Of a stretch of 5,703 nucleotides of DNA, positions 1-5,703 are shown piece by piece. Made by a program: the position numbers and the translations under genes. Position 1 is the first letter of the stretch; the number at the start of each line of letters is the position of its first letter. The notes beneath the pieces were generated by a model. That model did no database searches. It had not been told where the DNA came from and was given only the letters and a program-made list of their open reading frames with translations. The stretch is from Desulfobacula sp. (lineage in GTDB: Bacteria; Desulfobacterota; Desulfobacteria; Desulfobacterales; Desulfobacteraceae): NCBI GenBank assembly GCA_023139225.1, contig JAGLNZ010000355.1, forward strand, positions 1-5,703, given 5' to 3'.

Positions 1-785
1 CGCAAAGCCTGATGCACAACCGGGAGAATCTAGAAGAAAAAGTGGCTAAGGCAACAAAGGATCTTGCCCTTGCCAACCATGAACTTCTAAAACTTGATCA
101 ACTCAAATCAGACTTCCTTGCCAATATGTCCCATGAACTTCGAACCCCTTTAACCGCCGTTAAAGGCAGTATCAATTATCTTGAAAGAACATTGACTGAT
201 CCGGAGCAGCTTGAATTTATCGAGATCATTGAAAAAAATATTTCAAGGCTCACCCGGCTGATTGCAAACCTTTTTGACTTTACCAAGCTTGAAGCAGGAA
301 CAATCGACTGGGAATTTGAACAACAAGACATTTCACAGCTTGTCAAAGAGGTAATTGATATCACAAGCCCCCTGGCTCTGGCAAAAAAAATTACAATTTT
401 GCAGAATTGCCCTGAACATCTTTATGCCGTTATAGACCTTGAGCGAATGGAGCAGGTCCTTGTCAATCTTCTGGATAATGCCATAAAATTTTCAAAAAAA
501 GGCGCCCGGATTGAAGTACAGGTTAAAGCCCAAAACAATGATATTCAAATATCCATTAAAGATCAGGGCCCCGGAATTCCAAAGGAAAATCTTAAAACTA
601 TTTTTCAAAAATTTTACACTGCCACAACCCGGTCAGACATAAAGAACCAGGGCGCAGGCATGGGGCTTGCCATATCCAAAGCCATTATCACTGCCCATAA
701 CGGCAGTATCAGTGTTCAAAGCCAAAAAGGATCTTCCAGCACATTTTTCATTACACTGCCACAGGATAACAGGAATATCACATGA
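1..785 (+). CDS. Sensor histidine kinase, 5'-truncated by window edge (HisKA + HATPase_c)
   Basis: This is the catalytic part of a two-component sensor kinase that autophosphorylates on His and passes the phosphate to the regulator encoded next. The frame is open to the window edge (first full codon at 3), so the gene probably starts upstream; the Met at 12 is not preceded by a visible ribosome binding site and sits inside a coiled-coil linker. Residues counted from that Met: coiled coil about 5-35; HisKA H-box with SHELRTPL and phospho-acceptor H41; N-box VNLLDNAIKF (N152, N156); G1 box DQGPGIP (184-190); F-box IFQKFYT (197-203); G2 box GAGMGLAIS (214-222). All ATP-binding boxes are intact, so the visible part should be active. 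The sensor, membrane segments and any HAMP or PAS domain lie outside the window. Its stop overlaps the regulator start (ATGA), which indicates translational coupling. Family assignment is secure; the signal is unknown. Confidence 0.95.
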   Translation, partial: QSLMHNRENLEEKVAKATKDLALANHELLKLDQLKSDFLANMSHELRTPLTAVKGSINYLERTLTDPEQLEFIEIIEKNISRLTRLIANLFDFTKLEAGTIDWEFEQQDISQLVKEVIDITSPLALAKKITILQNCPEHLYAVIDLERMEQVLVNLLDNAIKFSKKGARIEVQVKAQNNDIQISIKDQGPGIPKENLKTIFQKFYTATTRSDIKNQGAGMGLAISKAIITAHNGSISVQSQKGSSSTFFITLPQDNRNIT

Positions 786-1474
786 CCACACCCGGCAAAA
801 CCATTTTAATCATTGACGATGACAAAGATATTGTTCAAACCATTAAAGGCAATTTAACCCTTGACGGATATGAGGTTATCTTTTCATATCTTGGCCGTGA
901 GGGCATTGAAATGGCTAAAACAAGTCAGCCGAACCTGATTCTGCTTGATCTGAACCTGCCGGATATGGACGGCATCTCTATTTGTGAAATTTTAAGAAAA
1001 TCCTTTGATTTTCCCATCATCATGCTCACGGCAAGGGACACGTTGTCGGATAAAGTTTTGGGACTTAAAAGCGGTGCAGATGATTATATTGTCAAACCCT
1101 TTGAATACCTGGAACTTTCAGCCAGAATTACAGCAATTTTCAACCGAATTGACAGATCACTGGTAAAAGAAAAGCAAGAATTCAGACACCTTGAAATAAA
1201 CTATAAAAAAAGACTGATTTCCATCAAAGGAAAGAATGTCAAACTGACAAAGACAGAATTTCAACTTTTAGAGCTTTTTGTCTCTCACCCCGATAAGACC
1301 CTTTCAAGAAATTTTATAGAAAAACAGATCTGGTGGGATTCACAGCTCTATTCCCACAGCAGGGCACTGGATGTCCATATCCAGCGATTAAGAAAAAAAA
1401 TTGAACAAAACCCTGAAACCCCGGACTTGATTGTTACAATTACGGGGGTTGGATATAAGTTCAACAGCCGGTAA
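782..1474 (+). CDS. OmpR/PhoB-family response regulator (REC + winged helix)
   Basis: This is a transcription factor of 230 residues, the usual length for the OmpR/PhoB family, and presumably the phosphorylation target of the overlapping kinase. The receiver domain (about 6-120) has the acidic pair D12/D13, phospho-acceptor D56 in LLDLNLPDMDG, switch T83 and K105 in the KPF motif. The C-terminal winged helix-turn-helix (about 132-229) shows LTKTEFQLLELF (155-166), the recognition helix region RALDVHIQRLRKKI (194-207) and the wing end TGVGYKF. Nothing catalytic is missing. The start is set by the ATGA overlap with the kinase stop and by AGGA at 771-774, 7 nt upstream. Known for the family: phosphorylation promotes dimerisation and binding to direct-repeat operators. 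The regulon cannot be inferred: no autoregulatory site is visible because the operon promoter is outside the window. No specific orthologue name is justified. Confidence 0.96.
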   Translation: MTTPGKTILIIDDDKDIVQTIKGNLTLDGYEVIFSYLGREGIEMAKTSQPNLILLDLNLPDMDGISICEILRKSFDFPIIMLTARDTLSDKVLGLKSGADDYIVKPFEYLELSARITAIFNRIDRSLVKEKQEFRHLEINYKKRLISIKGKNVKLTKTEFQLLELFVSHPDKTLSRNFIEKQIWWDSQLYSHSRALDVHIQRLRKKIEQNPETPDLIVTITGVGYKFNSR

Positions 1475-1490
1475 AAAAAACAATATCATT

Positions 1491-1530
1491 ATGGTAATAA
1501 ACATGGAAATGCTGACAGGTTTTTTACCAT
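1491..1530 (-). terminator. Possible terminator hairpin between convergent operons
   Basis: The arms 1491-1502 (ATGGTAATAAAC) and 1519-1530 (GTTTTTTACCAT) pair over 12 bp with one T-T mismatch around a 16-nt loop. Read on the minus strand, the stem is followed after 10 nt by a run of eight T (1480-1473), as expected for a weak intrinsic terminator of the aminopeptidase unit. On the plus strand no T tract follows. The stem is A+T-rich and the loop is large, so it is not a strong canonical terminator. Position between two convergent stop codons is the main support. Confidence 0.35.
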
Positions 1531-1550
1531 AAAGAACATTAAAAAAAACT

Positions 1551-3329
1551 TTATAACGGCCTGGTTTTTTCCTTAAGCCAGGATGTCACATCCTGATTCA
1601 GATTGGGCGACAGCTTTTCATATACCATGGCATGGTAGGCATTGATCCAGTCTTTTTCCTCTTTAGACAGCATTCTTCTGTCAATCAAGGTTCTTTCAAA
1701 ATGACAATATGTCATGTTCTCAAATTTCATGAATGTCCCAAACTCATTTTCAAACGCCTGATCCACAAGAATCATATTTTCCAGCCTTATGCCGTAAGCT
1801 CCCTGTCTGTAAACACCCGGCTCATCGGTCAGAACCATGCCCTTTTCAAGTTTGATATCAACGGGATGGGGGCTTATTCTTGCCGGGCCTTCATGAACAC
1901 ATAGAAAGAATCCCACGCCATGGCCTGTGCCATGGCCGAAATCCATTCCCTGATTCCATAAATACTGCCTTGAAAGGGTGTCAATCTGAAAGCCTTTGGT
2001 GCCTTTGGGAAAAAGGATGGTTGCCACACAAATATGGCCTTTAAGCACTAAGGTATAATCTGTTATTTCCTGTTTTAAAGGCTCTCCCCGGCAAATGGTT
2101 CGGGTAATATCGGTAGTGCCGGTAAGATAATTGCCGCCTGAATCCGTCAAAAACATACCGTTGCTGCCAATGACCACATCTGTTTCTTTGGTGGCAGAAT
2201 AATGACACATGGCCGAATGATCCTGATAGGCCATTATCGGATCAAAACTGTTATCAACAAACAAGTCCTGCTCTTTTCGAAACCCATAAAGCTTATCAGC
2301 AACAGAAATTTCAGTAATCTGCACATCTTCATTCTGGTTCTCAAGCCAGAAAAGAAAATTGACAATGGCCACACCGTCTTTTACAGCCGTCTGTCTCAAA
2401 TGGGCGATCTCAATATCATTTTTTATGGCTTTTAGTGCAATGGCAGGATTGGGTTTTTCAACAATTTTACATTTCTTATTAATGGACTGAAACAATCTGT
2501 AATTGGTATTTTCAGGATCAATTAGAATCGTATTATTATCCTGAATTTGCGACAGCACAGTGAATATATTTTCATATTCATCAATGTCTATGCCATCTTG
2601 GTTCAACTCTCTGGCAAGCTTATTATTCACTTTTCCATCGCTTGTAAACAAAAAAACCTTTTTGGGGGCAATCAACACAAATGCAATATTAACCGGATTT
2701 GTATGAACGTCTTTTCCCCGAAGATTCAAGGTCCATGCAATATCATCAAGGGTTGCCATTAAATGGTATGATGCATCCAAAGCATCCATCTGTTTACGAA
2801 TCTGCTTAATTTTATCAATTCTGCTTTTCCCGGCGTATTTTTCTGACAGGGAGAAGGCTTTTGATTCAGGTCTTTTAGGTCGCTCTTTCCAGAGCCCCTT
2901 GATAAAATCAATATCTGTGTCCAGTAAAAGCCCTTTGGCTTTAAATTTCGTTTCATACTTTATCACATTGGCCTTGCTGAACACATTCCCATCCACACCG
3001 ATGGTATCCCCTGGCTTCAGAGAATTAATCAGCCACTCCTGCAGGGTTGAAACATCGGGTTCTCCCATTTTATACAATTTGAACCAAGAGCCTGCGACCT
3101 GATCTTCAGCCTGGATATAGTATCTGAAATCCGTCCATAAAATGGCGTGTTCGCGGGTGACAACCGCTGTTCCGGCAGAGCCGGAAAACCCTGTGAGCCA
3201 CTTTCTTGCCTGCCAGTGTTCGGCAACATATTCACTTTGGTGGGGATCATCACTTGGAATAATGACGGCAGCGATATTGCCATCTTCCATTAATTGCCTG
3301 ATATGATCAATTTTCTCATTTATATTCAT
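1551..3329 (-). CDS. Xaa-Pro aminopeptidase (aminopeptidase P), long three-domain M24B type
   Basis: This cytosolic metallopeptidase of 592 residues removes an N-terminal residue preceding proline. Its length and layout match the long, XPNPEP1-like form rather than the shorter E. coli PepP form. Domain I (about 1-135) is creatinase-N-like with DDPHQSEY (27-34) and LTGFSGSAGTAV (45-56); domain II spans about 145-310; the pita-bread catalytic domain spans about 315-525; a C-terminal M24_C segment follows. Expected dinuclear metal ligands are D396 (TDSGG), D407 (TTDITR), H470 (GTGHGVG), E503 (TDEPGVY) and E517 (RLEN), with supporting histidines H376 (CHYSAT) and H479 (VHEGP). The spacings (11, 63, 33, 14) closely follow those known for the human enzyme. 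No signal peptide or membrane segment is seen. AAGG at 3340-3337, 7 nt upstream, supports this start. It lies 46 bp behind the MCP gene on the same strand with no convincing promoter between, so co-transcription is likely. In vivo substrate is unknown; general turnover of proline-containing peptides is the default. Confidence 0.96.
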   Translation of the reverse strand: MNINEKIDHIRQLMEDGNIAAVIIPSDDPHQSEYVAEHWQARKWLTGFSGSAGTAVVTREHAILWTDFRYYIQAEDQVAGSWFKLYKMGEPDVSTLQEWLINSLKPGDTIGVDGNVFSKANVIKYETKFKAKGLLLDTDIDFIKGLWKERPKRPESKAFSLSEKYAGKSRIDKIKQIRKQMDALDASYHLMATLDDIAWTLNLRGKDVHTNPVNIAFVLIAPKKVFLFTSDGKVNNKLARELNQDGIDIDEYENIFTVLSQIQDNNTILIDPENTNYRLFQSINKKCKIVEKPNPAIALKAIKNDIEIAHLRQTAVKDGVAIVNFLFWLENQNEDVQITEISVADKLYGFRKEQDLFVDNSFDPIMAYQDHSAMCHYSATKETDVVIGSNGMFLTDSGGNYLTGTTDITRTICRGEPLKQEITDYTLVLKGHICVATILFPKGTKGFQIDTLSRQYLWNQGMDFGHGTGHGVGFFLCVHEGPARISPHPVDIKLEKGMVLTDEPGVYRQGAYGIRLENMILVDQAFENEFGTFMKFENMTYCHFERTLIDRRMLSKEEKDWINAYHAMVYEKLSPNLNQDVTSWLKEKTRPL

Positions 3330-3375
3330 AGTTCAACCTTGTCGCTTGTCCCTATACTGGATGCCGTGTTTTAAG

Positions 3376-5502
3376 TTACTCAATAACAAACTTATTAATC
3401 AAACTATCAAGCTTATCTGTCTGCTGATGCATTTTTTCTGCGTCTGAATTTATGTTACTGCAGTTTTCAGACATTCTGGTGCTTGCTTTGTTCACTTTTT
3501 TCATATCCTCGGAAATATCCGTTGTCAGATTATCAAACTGTGAAATACTCATATTCACATCGCTGATGCCTCCGGCAACCGTTGTGGTATTGTCTGCAAT
3601 TTCCTTTGTGGTGGCCGATTGTTCTTCAATTGCAGAGGCGATCTCATTGACCACTTCATTCATATCTCTAAATGCCTTGGAGATGCTTGTCATTTCATCT
3701 ACAGTAATATTTGTTGAATTCCTGATATTGTCAATTTTACCTTTTATATCCTTTGTTGCAGCCGCTGTCTGCCGTGCCAGTTCCTTTATTTCTCCTGCAA
3801 CAACGGCAAATCCTTTCCCGGCTTCACCAGCCCTTGCAGCTTCTATGGTTGCATTGAGTGCTAAAAGATTTGTCTGCTCCGAAATTTCATTAATTGACTC
3901 TGTAAATGTGTCTATCTGTTTTGCATCCTTCCCAAGCTGGTTGACATGCAAAGATGCTTCTTCAATTTTCTGACCGGTTTCAACACTCATGACCCTTGCA
4001 GTTTCAGCATTTTTTGCGATTTCATTGATCGTGGCCGTCATTTCTTCTGTTGAAGACGCAACGATATCGAGGTTATCAGAAGCCTTGCCCACCACTTCGG
4101 AAATGGATGAAATACTTGAACTCATCTGGGTTGTTGAAGCTGTGACAGTTTCCGTGACATTTGACATATTATCGGAATTATCAGATATCTGTGCGGATTG
4201 TTCTTTGGTTACATTTGCAAATTGAGACAAAGCCTGTGAACTCTTTGAAATATCTGAAATCATGACCTGCAGTTTTTCTATAAAAATATTAAACCATTGA
4301 GACAATTCTCCGATCTCATCTTTTGATTTGATATCAATTCTCTTGGTCAGATCACCCTCGCCCTGAGCAACGTCCTTTAGGCTTTCAGTTACTTTGATAA
4401 TGGATTTTACAATTGTTCCTGACACAAAAAGAGCCACGGGAATGATCAAAACAATGCAGCACAAGTATACAATGACAAGAACATAAACAACCTGCATTGT
4501 TTTATTTATAATTGTTTCAGTGGAATTGAGGGCCGTTATGGCACCGGTGTACTTTCCTTTGGAATAGACCGGCAAAATGCCCTGGAGATATTTCTTATCA
4601 CCAATGTTAATTATATTTAATACGGCATTCTGTTGTTTGAATTTCCAGGATGTATCAACGCTGTCCTCAAAACCGTCTTTCTCAATAACTTTATACTCTG
4701 CAAGATCTCCTGCAGACAATTTATCTCCTGCAAAAATATTAATATTCATTCCGGTCAATTCTGCCATATGACTGATAAATGTCTTCCCTAAATTTTTAGA
4801 CAATACAACAAAACCGAAAAGTCTGGGCTCCATCTTTTCTGTTTTTTTATTATAGTCATCAACCAGTACAGGGACTGTAATATTCAGGGATAACAAGTTG
4901 TTGGATTTTACGATGGATTTTGTGACATCAGTGGAAGAAAGATCCTTTCTTACCACCTTATTTTCAAGATCATCCACTTTTTTACCTGTCTGCCATTTAC
5001 TTTTCTTTAAATCAGCATTGTCATTTAAAAAAACATAATTAAATGCTTTTTCAGGATTTATATAATAGTACCCGACAAGCCTTGAACCATTTGCCTTTTT
5101 TTCGGAAAATGCAATTATTTCCCCTTTGGCATCATATATTGCCATTTTGTTTATTTCATTGGCGGAAGATGTGGCAAAGACTGCATTGGCAAGATCCAAA
5201 AATGAAGTCTCGGTCATACCAAGGTCATATTTCTCCTTAAATTCAACAATAAATTTAACATTTTCACCAACCTTGAATACCCCGTTCATTTGATCCGTCT
5301 TTTTTAAAAGGTCGTCCTGGATCTGGAAAATCTTATTTTTAATATTATTGACTGCACCAACAATATTGGCATCTGTTGTATCCACATTTTGCTGGTAAAT
5401 CACATAGGACACCACTATGGATGAAACCACCATAACACTTGCGACAACCAATACAATGACGCTTAAAATCTTTTGTTTCAATTTAAAAGATATAAAATTC
5501 AT
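3376..5502 (-). CDS. Methyl-accepting chemotaxis protein with large periplasmic sensor
   Basis: This is a 708-residue transmembrane chemoreceptor that should control a CheA/CheW complex. TM1 lies at about 12-36 after a Lys-rich cytoplasmic start. A periplasmic region of about 300 residues (37-335) contains no cysteine and seems to have two parts: a distal one with [17 protein letters not shown] (117-133) and a membrane-proximal one with [16 protein letters not shown] (250-265) and [17 protein letters not shown] (309-325). This resembles Cache-type sensors, but the family is my inference. TM2 is at about 337-362 with two adjacent Cys (348-349). HAMP is at about 358-411, ending in [11 protein letters not shown]. 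The cytoplasmic hairpin has the conserved tip [19 protein letters not shown] (542-560). Two consensus methylation motifs are [10 protein letters not shown] (482-491) and [10 protein letters not shown] (622-631). The C-terminus (LINKFVIE) has no CheR/CheB-tethering pentapeptide. AAGGTGAG (5512-5505) lies just before the ATG. The ligand is unknown, and no che genes are in the window. Confidence 0.96.
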   Translation of the reverse strand: MNFISFKLKQKILSVIVLVVASVMVVSSIVVSYVIYQQNVDTTDANIVGAVNNIKNKIFQIQDDLLKKTDQMNGVFKVGENVKFIVEFKEKYDLGMTETSFLDLANAVFATSSANEINKMAIYDAKGEIIAFSEKKANGSRLVGYYYINPEKAFNYVFLNDNADLKKSKWQTGKKVDDLENKVVRKDLSSTDVTKSIVKSNNLLSLNITVPVLVDDYNKKTEKMEPRLFGFVVLSKNLGKTFISHMAELTGMNINIFAGDKLSAGDLAEYKVIEKDGFEDSVDTSWKFKQQNAVLNIINIGDKKYLQGILPVYSKGKYTGAITALNSTETIINKTMQVVYVLVIVYLCCIVLIIPVALFVSGTIVKSIIKVTESLKDVAQGEGDLTKRIDIKSKDEIGELSQWFNIFIEKLQVMISDISKSSQALSQFANVTKEQSAQISDNSDNMSNVTETVTASTTQMSSSISSISEVVGKASDNLDIVASSTEEMTATINEIAKNAETARVMSVETGQKIEEASLHVNQLGKDAKQIDTFTESINEISEQTNLLALNATIEAARAGEAGKGFAVVAGEIKELARQTAAATKDIKGKIDNIRNSTNITVDEMTSISKAFRDMNEVVNEIASAIEEQSATTKEIADNTTTVAGGISDVNMSISQFDNLTTDISEDMKKVNKASTRMSENCSNINSDAEKMHQQTDKLDSLINKFVIE

Positions 5503-5504
5503 GG

Positions 5505-5512
5505 CTCACCTT
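5505..5512 (-). promoter_or_regulatory. Ribosome binding site of the MCP gene
   Basis: AAGGTGAG on the minus strand ends 2 nt before the ATG at 5502, with the AGGTG core about 4 nt away. The spacing is slightly short but acceptable. It fixes the start codon, since the next in-frame Met comes only after TM1 has begun. Confidence 0.7.
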
Positions 5513-5535
5513 AATTTTTTAAATTATCGAGTAAA

Positions 5536-5564
5536 ATTGTATTCCCCTTCACCACACATTTCAA
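5536..5564 (-). promoter_or_regulatory. Sigma70-type promoter for the MCP gene
   Basis: On the minus strand, TTGAAA (5564-5559, five of six consensus bases) and TACAAT (5541-5536, five of six) are separated by exactly 17 bp. Transcription would start near 5530-5528, giving a leader of roughly 26-28 nt that just accommodates the ribosome binding site at 5512-5505. The DNA upstream is rich in A/T tracts, which could act as an UP element. This is the best promoter match in the leader and would drive the MCP and probably the aminopeptidase gene behind it. It is a pattern match only. Confidence 0.6.
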
Positions 5565-5614
5565 GGCATACTATATTTTCATTTTTTCATATAAATAATT
5601 TAAAACACATTCAA
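5554..5614 (-). repeat. Short direct repeat TTGAA(A)TGTGT in the MCP promoter region
   Basis: Minus-strand TTGAATGTGT (5614-5605) and TTGAAATGTGT (5564-5554) differ by one A and lie in the same orientation about 50 bp apart. The downstream copy contains the proposed -35 hexamer; the upstream copy lies in the spacer of the weaker distal promoter candidate. They could be regulator half-sites or chance in A+T-rich DNA. Confidence 0.3.
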
Positions 5615-5703
5615 ACAAAAAGGTCAAACCATTACATAACTGGATATTTGCCATAAGGCTTAAATTTTTTAATAATTTACACCAACCCGTTCCAATCCAG
5701 GTT

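Larger units (their letters stand above)
5503..5703. other. A+T-rich noncoding leader upstream of the MCP gene
   Basis: These 201 bp to the window edge hold no credible gene on either strand. They contain the MCP promoter and ribosome binding site, a second weaker promoter-like pair further upstream (TTGACC 5627-5622 and TTAAAT 5603-5598, 18-bp spacer), and many A/T tracts. Two near-copies of TTGAA(A)TGTGT on the minus strand (5564-5554 and 5614-5605) start about 50 bp apart. The gene beyond the right edge is not visible. Confidence 0.6.

Noticed and set aside
1560..1582. CCTGG/CCAGG inverted repeat at the 3' end of the aminopeptidase gene
   Set aside because: It has only 5 bp, a 13-nt loop, lies inside the coding sequence, and its T tract is about 12 nt away. 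It is too weak for a terminator call.
1632..1904. Plus-strand open frame opposite the aminopeptidase gene
   Set aside because: It lies wholly antisense to the catalytic domain with intact metal ligands, and its translation shows no family features.
3330..3383. Promoter-like TTGAGT and TATAGG in the MCP-peptidase gap (minus strand)
   Set aside because: The spacer is 21 bp and both hexamers are poor, so it is not a credible sigma70 promoter.
3452..3973. Plus-strand open frame of 173 codons opposite the MCP
   Set aside because: It is antisense to the helical, conserved signalling domain of the MCP. The long frame and hydrophobic translation follow from the codon bias of the true gene; no recognisable domain is present.
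5524..5531. FliA (sigma28)-like -10 element CTCGATAA on the minus strand before the MCP
   Set aside because: It matches six of eight bases of GCCGATAA, but the sequence 11 nt upstream (GAAGGGGA) does not resemble the TAAAGTTT -35. The sigma70-type pair at 5536-5564 is clearly better.
5417..5656. Plus-strand open frame of 79 codons spanning the MCP start and leader
   Set aside because: It runs antisense through TM1 and the promoter. Its translation reflects A+T-rich noncoding DNA, and no domain is recognisable.
5640..5656. Possible sigma54 promoter starting at TGGCAA on the minus strand
   Set aside because: The GG is not followed by GC at the required 10-nt spacing; the bases there are GT.
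5650..5670. Plus-strand GCC-ATAA-GGC mini-hairpin followed after a few bases by T6
   Set aside because: The core stem is only 3 bp and no plus-strand gene lies upstream of it, so there is nothing for it to terminate.

Overview
The window is a moderately A+T-rich bacterial segment with two transcription units that converge near position 1500. The left unit (+ strand) is the 3' part of a sensor histidine kinase gene followed, with a 4-base ATGA overlap, by an OmpR/PhoB-type response regulator gene. The right unit (- strand) is a transmembrane methyl-accepting chemotaxis protein (MCP) gene followed 46 bp downstream by a long-form Xaa-Pro aminopeptidase (aminopeptidase P, family M24B) gene. The general style (classic two-component pair, MCP with a large two-part periplasmic sensor, about 40% G+C by eye) would fit a Gram-negative, motile, possibly Desulfobacterota (Desulfobacteraceae-like) bacterium. 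That placement is an impression from protein character, not a demonstrated assignment.

Layout: 1-785 kinase (5' end outside the window); 782-1474 response regulator; 1475-1550 short convergent spacer with an imperfect 12-bp hairpin flanked by two A8 tracts; 1551-3329 aminopeptidase P on the minus strand; 3330-3375 spacer with no convincing promoter or terminator; 3376-5502 MCP on the minus strand; 5503-5703 A+T-rich noncoding leader. The leader carries a good sigma70-type promoter for the MCP (TTGAAA, 17 bp, TACAAT), a purine-rich ribosome binding site, and a repeated TTGAA(A)TGTGT element.

How the genes work together: the kinase and regulator should form a phosphorelay. All catalytic boxes of the kinase are present in the window, as are the phospho-acceptor Asp and DNA-binding domain of the regulator, but the signal is unknown because the sensor lies upstream of the window. 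The MCP should feed periplasmic ligand information to a CheA/CheW array encoded elsewhere. The aminopeptidase is a cytosolic enzyme with a full set of metal ligands; its likely co-transcription with the MCP may be incidental.

I see no mobile element, CRISPR array, RNA gene, toxin-antitoxin pair or obvious new system here. The window looks ordinary, and the findings are modest: mainly the MCP promoter architecture, the MCP-peptidase tandem, and features of the MCP sensor and signalling domains.
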